Positions 1 through 5,399 of a stretch of 5,432 bases of DNA are shown here, one piece after another (the stretch's first letter is position 1; the number at the start of each line of letters is the position of its first letter). The translations under genes were made by a program, and so were the position numbers. Source of the stretch: an uncultured bacterium (GTDB lineage: Bacteria > Patescibacteriota > Minisyncoccia > Phycocordibacterales > UBA9973); NCBI GenBank assembly GCA_937895515.1, contig CALAYS010000034.1:1-5432 (forward strand), read 5' to 3'. The notes below the pieces were generated by a model. The model made no database searches, was not told the origin of the DNA, and saw only the letters and a program-made list of their open reading frames with translations.

Positions 1-56
1 ATTTTGGGACAAATAACTTTCCAAAAATAATGGATTTAAGCTATATTTTAATTTTC

Positions 57-77
57 AGTCGAAAAAGTTTTTCGACT
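57..77. repeat. Perfect 10-bp inverted repeat at arm centre
   Basis: AGTCGAAAAA (57-66) and TTTTTCGACT (68-77) are exact reverse complements around a single G. This is the centre of the first repeat arm. Corresponding sites are 2827-2847 (one T/G wobble), 3006-3027 (two mismatches) and a decayed version near 229-247. Copies at different stages of decay suggest the palindrome is the ancestral state. Confidence 0.85.
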
Positions 78-110
78 ATTTTACTCAAATATAGACCTTC
101 TGAGTAATAG

Positions 111-144
111 GTCAGCGGCCACAATGTGGCCATGCGGAGCTGAC
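111..144. repeat. GC-rich core hairpin of repeat copy 1
   Basis: GTCAGC (111-116) pairs with GCTGAC (139-144). Inside it GGCCACA (117-123) and TGTGGCC (125-131) form a perfect 7-bp stem around one A. Seven bases (132-138) are unpaired between the two stems on the 3' side. The segment stands out as GC-rich in AT-rich surroundings and is conserved in the second repeat copy at 2880-2914. It could act as DNA (a recombination or transposition core) or as RNA (a transcript end); the sequence does not decide. Confidence 0.75.
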
Positions 145-254
145 ATGAATTTTCGGCATTGTTTTAAATATTTTGGGACAAATAATTTTCCAAAAAATAA
201 TGGATTTAAGTTATATTTTAAGGTATAACCGAAAAAAATTTTCCACCATTTTCT

Positions 255-596
255 TCAAATATAGGCCTTCTGAATCATTCCCAACCTTAATGTTTTAATA
301 TTTTTGAAATCCACATTAGCAAGAGGTTGATTAAAGGCATGTCCTAAAATTAATGTCTTAATATTCTTGAAATCAACACCCTCTAGAGGTTGATTGAATT
401 CGCTCCCAAAAATTAAGGTTTCAACTTTTTTGAAATCAACATTTCTAAGAGTTCGATCGAAAGAAATCCCAAAATTCAGACTTTTGACGTTTTTTAACAA
501 TAGAATCATTAAAAAATGTGAGAATTCGATATGTTTGGCATCGTCATTTATGGTAACCGCCATTACTGGAAATACATCTTGTATTAAACGATACAA
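255..596 (-). pseudogene. FNIP-repeat protein, 3' end truncated by repeat
   Basis: The product has four tandem 21-residue FNIP units. The first is degenerate (starting FSHFLMILLL), the next starts FDRTLRNVDFKK, and the last two are near-canonical FNQPL..VDFKNIKTL.LG. FNIP repeats form leucine-rich-like solenoids and in giant viruses are often joined to F-box-like N termini that recruit the host ubiquitin machinery; no F-box is visible here. The array stops after the fourth unit's LRLG, and the last residues (MIQKAYI) and the TGA are encoded by the right arm of the palindromic repeat, so the gene was broken by the repeat. The 5' end is also doubtful. The frame opens with a TTG codon at 594-596 beside a run of nine A's, the first in-frame ATG is at 561-563, and an upstream in-frame ATG at 624-626 is followed directly by TAA. 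It is probably a gene remnant; expression as a short protein cannot be excluded. Confidence 0.8.
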
Positions 597-637
597 AAAA
601 AAAGTAAAAATCTTTTTCGATTACATGAAAAGATGTG

Positions 638-660
638 TAATATAAAAAAGTTTTATATTA
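638..660. terminator. Perfect 10-bp AT hairpin
   Basis: TAATATAAAA (638-647) and TTTTATATTA (651-660) are exact reverse complements with a 3-base loop. Giant viruses such as mimivirus end transcripts at hairpins, so it may be the 3' signal of something transcribed leftward from 859-710, or a relic. It lies upstream of the FNIP remnant, not downstream, so it does not terminate that gene. The structure is certain; the function is inferred. Confidence 0.45.
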
Positions 661-709
661 TCAATCAAATCATGAAAAAAGATTGGATTTATTTTAGAAT
701 GTACATGAA

Positions 710-859
710 TTAACCTTTGATGACATGTCTTGTTAGAAGAACAGTCTCCTGGCATGTAATATAATTTTTTAAACATACAGCACAGTAAAACTTATAATTA
801 AAGTTTATATTCAAGCTAACATTTCGAGGTCTGAAAGTCAAACAAATGTATGAAGACAT
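710..859 (-). pseudogene. Possible C2H2 zinc-finger gene fragment
   Basis: An ORF open from 922, with an internal ATG at 857-859, encodes about 49 residues starting MSSYICLTFRPR. Near its end is FYCAVCLKNYIT followed by LLTRH. This resembles the C-x2-C...L.RH layout of the C2H2 fingers common in giant viruses (Y.C..C.K.[YF].T...L.RH). However, the spacing from the second Cys to the His is about 15 residues where about 12 is normal, and a second zinc-binding His is missing. The TAA at 710-712 is followed by the hairpin at 638-660. It may be a remnant or chance. Confidence 0.2.
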
Positions 860-920
860 GTTCTTAAAAAGCAAACTTTTTACTTTGAGAAAAATGGTGT
901 GAAGAAAACATAGTATTGTC

Positions 921-1604
921 ATGCCTAACCTTCGAAGAATGAGAAGAGCTGCTAAAAAAAGAACAGTTGTGCAACCTGAAATTGGACAAAAGATTATGAA
1001 TTCTTTTTATGAAACCAAGAGAATCGACGGTTTTACTCTTAGAGACGCCAAACAATTATTTGAGGAAGCCGGCGAAAAAGTTCATTTTTTGCCAGGGGAA
1101 GAGTTTCCTTCGCATCTAGCCGATCTTTGTTCAACAGTTGCCTCATCTTTTCGTTTGGATTATGATTACGAAGTCGAGGCTTTTTTGGTACCACCACCAA
1201 CTAAAATAGAAAAAAAGAAAATGCATTCTCTCCCGCCATATCCGGAAAACTCTATTTATAGAATTGTGGTTGTTTCAGGTTCCCACGAAATTTTTGTCAT
1301 CTCTCAGTTACGTTCCTTTTTCAATGATATGGGCGTTTTTGTTCCGACTGGATCAGCTGTTAAAATTGTTCGAGAAATTGGAACAGTTGAGTATTCCGAC
1401 CAGGGTAGATATGATCAGTCACTTTATCCTGGAAAAGGAATCAAAAGACCTGAAGAACGTCATTTAATTGTTTTAGACTTTATCTCAACAAAAGAAGATG
1501 AGCGAGGAAAAGCCCAAATAGCTGAAACTCAACGCGCCGCAAAAGCTTTGTCAGAATCAAGTGGTGTTTTTGATACGCTTTTGAAAGCGGTTGGTATTCG
1601 TTAA
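921..1604 (+). CDS. Conserved-looking hypothetical protein, 227 aa
   Basis: I do not recognise this family. The first 14 residues are strongly basic (RRMRRAAKKR), as in nucleic-acid-binding or virion-packaged proteins. Residues 35-60 look helical, and 90-101 are a proline- and lysine-rich linker (VPPPTKIEKKK). Residues 112-190 look like a compact alpha/beta domain with hydrophobic strands YRIVVVSG and HLIVLDFI, and the C terminus (about 190-227) is helical. No signal peptide or membrane segment is visible. ATG 921 is the first start after the upstream stops and gives the basic N terminus. The codon pattern is consistent with a real gene and there are no frame breaks. It ends 13 bp before the primase gene on the same strand, so the two may share a transcript, and a replication-linked or DNA-binding role is possible. 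That role is inferred only from the neighbour and the basic N terminus. Confidence 0.85.
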   Translation: MPNLRRMRRAAKKRTVVQPEIGQKIMNSFYETKRIDGFTLRDAKQLFEEAGEKVHFLPGEEFPSHLADLCSTVASSFRLDYDYEVEAFLVPPPTKIEKKKMHSLPPYPENSIYRIVVVSGSHEIFVISQLRSFFNDMGVFVPTGSAVKIVREIGTVEYSDQGRYDQSLYPGKGIKRPEERHLIVLDFISTKEDERGKAQIAETQRAAKALSESSGVFDTLLKAVGIR

Positions 1605-1617
1605 CAACATTTAAAAA

Positions 1618-2658
1618 ATGGAGGTTCCATTTTCACAAAAAGTTAGAAGATGGTATCCTCGTCTAACTTCAGACCATGAATTTGGGTTACTTAGATTTTA
1701 TCCTGTACTTCCACAAGATTCACTCTTAATATGCAAGCAAGGAGAAGAATATCGTAGTTTTTCTCTTTTTGAACCTCTTTATCTTTTTGCTAGAGAAATA
1801 CTTCAACAGTCGGCATCAAATAGAACTTTTTACGAAGTTATCTTAGGAGATCGTTATCAAAAACCATATTTTGACATTGATATTGACATGCTTTTGCCAG
1901 ACGAAGACATTGTGAAACTTTTGTCTTCAATAAAGAAGTCATTGTTTGACCAGGATAAAAGAATATCAGAAAAAGATGTAGTTGTTTTCTCTTCCCATGG
2001 AACAAACAAAATGTCCTTCCATATAGTAGTTGATCATTGGTGTTTCCCAGATGTGGATGCTAATCGTTTTTTTTGTAACAAAGTAATTGATGGTATTTCG
2101 TCAGCATTACCCACAAAAAAATATATAGATTCGGCTGTTTATAAATCTATACAACAATTTAGGACATTTGGTTCAACCAAATATGGACAAGATCGTTTCA
2201 AAAAATTATTTCACGGTCATTCGTCTGAGTTATGTAGATCTGAGTTTATTAGGATACTCTTTTCTTCTCTTATCACAAATATTGTATCTTGTCGTGTTTT
2301 GGGCTATGAAGTGATGCCAAAAAAATTGTGGGATCCTTCGTCTTTTCCTGATCTAACGATTGAAGAAACAGAAATAATCAATAAACTTCCCTTTATTCAA
2401 GATCAAACTTTCACGATTATTGATATTAAAAACCGTTTAGTCACTTTGAAAAGAAATTTGGCGTCATATTGCGAGATATGCAAAAGGCAACATGAGAACG
2501 AAAATCCATTTTTAACACTTTCGCCGTGTGGAAGATTTATATATTTCGATTGTCGTCGTTCAAAGGAAAAACTGATAATACCTGTATCTATTAAGACGGA
2601 AGATCCTGGTCCAGATAATGGTAAAAATTTTTTAAAGAGATTTCTTGGCAGAAAATAA
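1618..2658 (+). CDS. Stand-alone UL52-like archaeo-eukaryotic primase (AEP)
   Basis: This is probably a DNA primase or primase-polymerase that makes primers for viral genome replication. AEP catalytic motif I is PYFDIDID (residues 83-90, metal-binding Asp 86/88), preceded by the typical LGDRYQK. Motif II is SFH (133-135) in VVVFSSHGTNKMSFHIVVDH. A third acidic position is probably D171 in KKYIDSAVY, followed by FRTFGSTKYG (181-190), which fits the conserved basic segment of the family. The C terminus has C285-x2-C288-x3-H292 and later FDCRR (C311), the zinc site seen at the end of the herpesvirus UL52/NCLDV primase group. All these elements are present, so the enzyme looks active. At 346 residues it carries no D5-type or superfamily 3 helicase domain, so a helicase would have to come from another gene. 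ATG 1618 lies 13 bp after the previous stop. The stop codon overlaps a hairpin (2657-2677). Confidence 0.9.
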   Translation: MEVPFSQKVRRWYPRLTSDHEFGLLRFYPVLPQDSLLICKQGEEYRSFSLFEPLYLFAREILQQSASNRTFYEVILGDRYQKPYFDIDIDMLLPDEDIVKLLSSIKKSLFDQDKRISEKDVVVFSSHGTNKMSFHIVVDHWCFPDVDANRFFCNKVIDGISSALPTKKYIDSAVYKSIQQFRTFGSTKYGQDRFKKLFHGHSSELCRSEFIRILFSSLITNIVSCRVLGYEVMPKKLWDPSSFPDLTIEETEIINKLPFIQDQTFTIIDIKNRLVTLKRNLASYCEICKRQHENENPFLTLSPCGRFIYFDCRRSKEKLIIPVSIKTEDPGPDNGKNFLKRFLGRK

Positions 2659-2677
2659 AGGATAAATTTTATTCTTT
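2657..2677 (+). terminator. Hairpin overlapping the primase stop codon
   Basis: AAAGGATAAA (2657-2666) pairs with TTTATTCTTT (2668-2677) with one G/T wobble. The minimal loop would open to about 4-8 bases in practice. It begins within the TAA stop (2656-2658). A palindrome at the stop codon is a known 3'-end signal in several giant viruses. The low GC content makes it a weak structure, so the assignment is tentative. Confidence 0.4.
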
Positions 2678-2705
2678 ACCGCGACGAACTCTATTATTAT
2701 TTTTA

Positions 2706-2828
2706 ATGGATATGTTTACTCAAATATTCGGTAATAGACCTTTGCTTTGTGATAAAGCCAAACTAACATCATTAAAGAAAAAGACTTCTTCAAAAAATAA
2801 CTTATTTGGGTTATTTTTACTTTTTTAG
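2706..2828 (+). pseudogene. 40-codon coding-like stub running into repeat copy 2
   Basis: An ORF starting MDMFTQIFGNRPLLCDKAKL runs from ATG 2706 to TAG 2826-2828. Its last third is encoded by the left arm of the palindromic repeat, so it may be the 5' remnant of a gene cut by the repeat. Against this, bases 2715-2727 (TTTACTCAAATAT) followed by AGACCTT (2736-2742) match the end of a repeat arm apart from an 8-base insertion. The stretch could therefore be a decayed repeat fragment that happens to be open. No family is recognisable. Confidence 0.2.
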
Positions 2829-3057
2829 TTGAAAAATTTTTTCGACTAATTTACTCAAATATAGGCCTTCTGAATAATAGGTCAGCGGCAACATTGTGGC
2901 CGTGCTGAGCAGACATGATTTTTGGAACATTTGGACTTTATATTTTGCCAAAATTAAGCTAAACAATCTTTCAAAATAATGGGTTTAGACTATATTTTCT
3001 TTTTTAGTCGAAAAAATTTTTTCAACCATTTTGCTAAAATATAGGCCTTCTAAATAA
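2788..3057. repeat. Composite palindromic repeat, copy 2
   Basis: This copy has the same arm-hairpin-arm design as copy 1. The left arm is about 2788-2879, the GC-rich hairpin about 2880-2914, and the right arm about 2970-3057. Both arms end in AATATAGGCCTTCT(G/A)AATAAT-like sequence. The right arm is the better palindrome: TTTAGA plus CTATATTTT (2984-2998) pair with AAAATATAG (3036-3044) and TCTAAA (3049-3054), leaving a 4-base bulge at 3045-3048, around a T/A core at 3006-3027. The arms are about 180 bp apart here against 170 in copy 1. It carries no coding capacity. It lies between the primase and the decayed FNIP-RING gene. Confidence 0.85.
2882..2908. repeat. GC-rich core hairpin of repeat copy 2
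   Basis: TCAGC (2882-2886) plus GGCAACA (2887-2893) fold onto TGTGGCC (2895-2901) and GCTGA (2904-2908), with one A/C mismatch and a 2-base bulge (2902-2903). Compared with copy 1, the downstream GCTGA partner of TCAGC lies five bases closer, while the aligned original partner has become GCAGAC. Pairing is kept in a new register. Confidence 0.7.
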
Positions 3058-3109
3058 TGTTTTGCCATTCATATGCTTTTGTAATAAACTCAAGTCCATC
3101 AAAAAACAT
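3050..3109 (-). pseudogene. 19-codon stub ending at repeat boundary
   Basis: From ATG at 3107-3109 a short frame reads MFFDGLEFITKAYEWQNII and stops at TAG 3050-3052, inside the right arm of repeat copy 2. It begins 14 bases after the stop of the decayed FNIP-RING gene on the same strand. It looks like the 5' end of a gene cut by the repeat. At this length chance is a real alternative. Confidence 0.2.
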
Positions 3110-3123
3110 TAAATTAATATTTT

Positions 3124-3959
3124 TTAAGAAAATGTAAGATCTGAGCGACAATACGGACACAATTTATTCAAACTGTAAGAACCAATTGCACAGGATGTAC
3201 ATAAATCCTGTTTACAACAATCTGTTCTTGACATATTAATTTTAGGAACGCAACATATAATACAATTTGATTTTATACTCCATCTGAGGAAAGGGATTTC
3301 TTCTATGCTTCTGCCATTTGATAAAAGATGGCCTTAAAAAGACTGCACCGAAGGTAAAATTAGTTCTTTTCGTTGAAGCTTTTTACAGACAAAACTCTCA
3401 ATAAAAAGTGTTGACGTAATATTTTTAGAATCGTCATAACAGGCAATAACTGTCCCTAATTCTATCGACTGTAAAACATATTTACAGGAATTTTCCTTCC
3501 ATAATATTTTTTCTGATAAAAATTATTTTTAATCCATGTTCCTTCTTCAAAAGTGAATCCTAAAAATTTTAAGTTTTTTAAATTGGGACCCAAATTAATA
3601 GATGCAATATTTTAAAAGTTTACTCCAACAAGGGATTGATAAAAACTCCAACCCAAAGTAAGAGACCTTATATTTACGAAATCAACTTTCATAAGAGACC
3701 AGTTGAAAAGTTCACCTAAAACTAGAGACCCTACATTATTAAAGTTTACTCCAACAAGAGATTGGTTAAAATTTTCACCTAAAACAAGAGATGTTATATT
3801 TTAGAAGTCAACCCCAACCAGAGATTTGTTAAAATCTCTGCCCAAAGTAAGAGACTTTATATTCTCTAAGTTTACTCCAATAAGAGATTGATTGAAATTC
3901 AAGATCATGTTTTCGTAATCGACTTCAATGAGATATTGGTTAAAAAATCTATTGCATGT
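3124..3959 (-). pseudogene. Decayed FNIP-repeat protein with C-terminal RING finger
   Basis: Read leftward from 3959, the frame gives about six FNIP units of 21 residues (FNQYLIEVDYEN, FNQSLIGVNLENIKSLTLG, FNKSLVGVDF, FNQSLVGVNFNN, FNWSLMKVDFVN, FYQSLVGVNF). The array is broken by TAA at 3801-3803 and TAA at 3612-3614; the junction between the first two units lacks about five codons. After GFTFEEGTWIKNNF the frame moves by one base at a 5-T run (3518-3522); restoring one T continues it as LSEKILWKENSCKYVLQSIE. A third TAA lies at 3334-3336. The C terminus is a RING finger, 3264-3148: CIIC, then DCCKQDLCTSC, then LCPYCR, with Gln where the usual zinc-binding His stands. The reading ends at TAA 3124-3126. 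An intact version would be a FNIP solenoid joined to a RING, consistent with a ubiquitin E3 ligase whose repeats bind substrate. No start codon or F-box is visible at the 5' end. Two adjacent decayed genes rather than one fusion remain possible. Confidence 0.75.
3148..3264 (-). other. RING finger segment within the pseudogene
   Basis: The ligand order is C-x2-C, a spacer of about 12, C(C)-KQDL-C-x2-C, a spacer of about 10, C-x2-C-R. The CPYCR ending and the LCTSC knot are diagnostic of RING domains. The third or fourth ligand position has Gln in place of His, with an extra adjacent Cys that could compensate, a form I recall from other divergent viral RINGs. RING domains recruit E2 ubiquitin-conjugating enzymes. 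This segment is stop-free back to 3334. Confidence 0.75.
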
Positions 3960-4066
3960 TTATTTAGCAAAAAACTCTGTCAAAAGATATACTTAAAAAT
4001 ATTTAAGATTTTTTAAAAAAATATCAATTTATTACCAAAAACTTTTGATAATATTCTTATGGATTA

Positions 4067-4116
4067 AAAATTATTGTTGATGGAGTTAAAGCAATATTGT
4101 TTATATCAATAATTTT
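4067..4116 (-). terminator. Inverted repeat downstream of the large minus-strand gene
   Basis: AAAATTATTG (4067-4076) and CAATAATTTT (4107-4116) are exact 10-base reverse complements around a 30-base loop. The loop contains a smaller palindrome, CAATATTG (4092-4099). It lies 33-82 bases beyond the stop of the gene at 4149-5399, where a transcript-end hairpin would be expected. The long loop and high A+T make the function uncertain. The rest of 3960-4148 holds no gene that I can see. Confidence 0.35.
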
Positions 4117-4148
4117 AAAAAGTGAGAGCACCGATATTAATTTATATT

Positions 4149-5399
4149 TTATGTTCTCAATATATAGATTTCTCCAAAAATATGATGAGAAATCTTAATC
4201 GAAAAATTTGAAGATTGATCAAGAAGAAAACTCTGATAAAAGTTATTTAAAGGATAAAAAAATTCATCCGATAATCCCTTTATTTTTTTTGAATAAAGAC
4301 ATGAAGGATTTATAGGACCAAATGTTAACAAAAAATTTTCGAAATCAACGAGAGTAAAACCGCCACTCAAAAGAAGAGATAATTTTTCGATAGTTTCATT
4401 TGTTAGAGAAAACTTAAAATCTATCGAAATAGATCCAATCACAATAAATTCTATCAAAATAAGAATATCGATTAAAACCTCTCTAAAAGATAAGGTATTA
4501 GATTTTTTTCCTATTCGAAAAAATCTTTTTTCCGGCACAACGGCTTCAAAACATTCATTCTCAACGGGATAACATTCTTCCATAAAACATTCTATTGAGT
4601 AACCAATATCAGTTTCACATTCTTCGAGTACATAAGTTGATAGTTGGGAAAGTGGCTCTAAAAGAAGAATAGGAATTTGAAGAACAAGTTCTTCATCGAA
4701 TCTGGTTTTGATTCTCAATTCCGGCTCATATCTTCCTAAGGAAGGCTTTGTAATAAAGAAAACACGGCCGGCTTCGTCGACTTCAAAAATACTTTTTCCT
4801 TTTATTATTTCAAAAAACGGAAAAGGATCATCGGATGCAACTTTAAGTCTAAAAATAAAGTTGGTTAGATTGTTTAGAATTGTTTTGAAAGGAGAAATTA
4901 AGGAAGCAGAGTTTTCTGAAATGCGCTGTATGCGCGGATATACGATATCAAGTTTGATTGATTCTTTCTTTGTATGAAAAGTAAAAGTTTTTTCTTCTAG
5001 AAAAAGATCTCCATTTGGTTGAAACGAAACAACCACACTCTTATCTAAGGCTTCAGAGGATGGAAGAGCCTTTATTTTAAAATAAGCAATCGAAGAGGAT
5101 TTATTTCCCACAAAGAAATAAAGTTTGTTGTTATCCTCATCAAAATATAGATTTGAAGAAAGCTGATACCCACAAAAAGTTGTGTCAAAAACAATGGGAA
5201 TGCTATAAACACCAGGATCAGCTATTTCTAAAATTATACTCCTAAAGAGATTGAAATCAAGGTTATTATCTGATTCATTGTCTAATTTAATAAACAGTTG
5301 ACGCTTTGGTCTGGAAAATTCAATGCTCGAGGGAGAAAGAAGAGGAATATTGTTATAAATTATAGATAATGGGGGGAAAACAACTAATACATCTCGTTT
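4149..5399 (-). CDS. Large beta-rich protein of unknown function, N terminus missing
   Basis: There are 416 native codons ending at TAA 4149-4151. The frame is still open at 5399, where adapter sequence begins, so the real start lies beyond this contig. The GTG at 5412-5414 is in the adapter and must not be used. I recognise no family. Two segments look like related beta-sandwich domains, about 60-133 and 178-252 (residues numbered from that false start). Each has a strand ending F-x3-5-N/G, then an acidic turn followed by KLYFFV or GRVFFI, then Y-F-K-I-K-A or Y-E-P-E-L-R-I-K and a final VVVSF or LVLQIPILL strand. The layout recalls Ig or cadherin-like folds, at low certainty. An acidic Cys-rich stretch follows (EECETDIGYSIECFMEECY, 264-282, plus C288), then a hydrophobic segment (about 313-330, VLIDILILIEFIVIGSIS) too acidic for a confident membrane helix. 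A virion or surface protein is possible. There are no internal stops. Confidence 0.8.
   Translation of the reverse strand, partial: KRDVLVVFPPLSIIYNNIPLLSPSSIEFSRPKRQLFIKLDNESDNNLDFNLFRSIILEIADPGVYSIPIVFDTTFCGYQLSSNLYFDEDNNKLYFFVGNKSSSIAYFKIKALPSSEALDKSVVVSFQPNGDLFLEEKTFTFHTKKESIKLDIVYPRIQRISENSASLISPFKTILNNLTNFIFRLKVASDDPFPFFEIIKGKSIFEVDEAGRVFFITKPSLGRYEPELRIKTRFDEELVLQIPILLLEPLSQLSTYVLEECETDIGYSIECFMEECYPVENECFEAVVPEKRFFRIGKKSNTLSFREVLIDILILIEFIVIGSISIDFKFSLTNETIEKLSLLLSGGFTLVDFENFLLTFGPINPSCLYSKKIKGLSDEFFYPLNNFYQSFLLDQSSNFSIKISHHIFGEIYILRT

Larger units (their letters stand above)
1..279. repeat. Composite palindromic repeat, copy 1 (left edge cut)
   Basis: Two direct copies of a roughly 105-bp arm (about 1-110 and 170-279) flank a GC-rich hairpin at 111-144. 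The arms begin with the same 16 bases (1-16 and 170-185) and share ATAATGGATTTAAG, a T/A-rich palindromic centre, and an ending CAAATATAG(A/G)CCTTCTGA. Each arm is itself an imperfect palindrome. In the first arm CTATATTT (41-48) pairs with AAATATAG (87-94) around a perfect 10-bp inverted repeat (57-66 with 68-77), and AAG (38-40) pairs with CTT (97-99) across a small bulge. The same arm-hairpin-arm order recurs at about 2788-3057, which shows that the whole composite is the repeated unit. No transposase is present. It resembles a non-autonomous MITE-like element or a structured intergenic repeat of the kind known in pithovirus-like genomes; that link is inference. The window starts inside it, so the left limit is unknown. 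Confidence 0.85.
597..920. other. Mostly non-coding spacer
   Basis: This AT-rich gap separates the divergent FNIP remnant from the 227-residue gene. It holds a perfect hairpin at 638-660, a smaller inverted repeat (CAATC 662-666, GATTG 681-685) and one weak minus-strand ORF with a zinc-finger-like segment. The promoter of the downstream plus-strand gene should lie near its right end, but I recognise no conserved promoter motif. In particular, there is no mimivirus-type AAAATTGA. Confidence 0.6.

Noticed and set aside
111..147. tRNA or small structured RNA gene at the GC-rich island
   Set aside because: The stems are nested into one hairpin, there is no cloverleaf, T-loop or CCA-acceptor layout, and the segment belongs to a repeat.
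394..645. 83-codon plus-strand ORF
   Set aside because: It lies opposite the FNIP remnant and is explained by the antisense of its 63-base periodic coding sequence; the peptide shows no family features.
864..1055. 63-codon minus-strand ORF
   Set aside because: It is the shadow of the start of the 227-residue gene, Ser- and Phe-rich and low in complexity.
1264..1467. 67-codon plus-strand ORF in another frame
   Set aside because: It lies entirely inside the 227-residue gene, whose frame is open and far better supported.
3463..3959. CRISPR-like array from the regular 63-base spacing
   Set aside because: The period is three times 21 codons and translates into FNIP protein units, with variation along the whole period and no constant repeat with unique spacers.
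3124..3959. Reassigned TAA stop codon (alternative genetic code)
   Set aside because: The primase, its neighbour and the large minus-strand gene have long frames without internal TAA and end at TAA; decay explains the stops together with the frameshift and the short deletion.
4641..4700. Transmembrane or signal segment in the large protein
   Set aside because: The hydrophobic run nearby is short, interrupted by acidic residues and looks like beta strands; the N terminus that could hold a signal peptide is missing.
4708..4977. 89-codon plus-strand ORF
   Set aside because: It is antisense to the large minus-strand gene and has no recognisable features.
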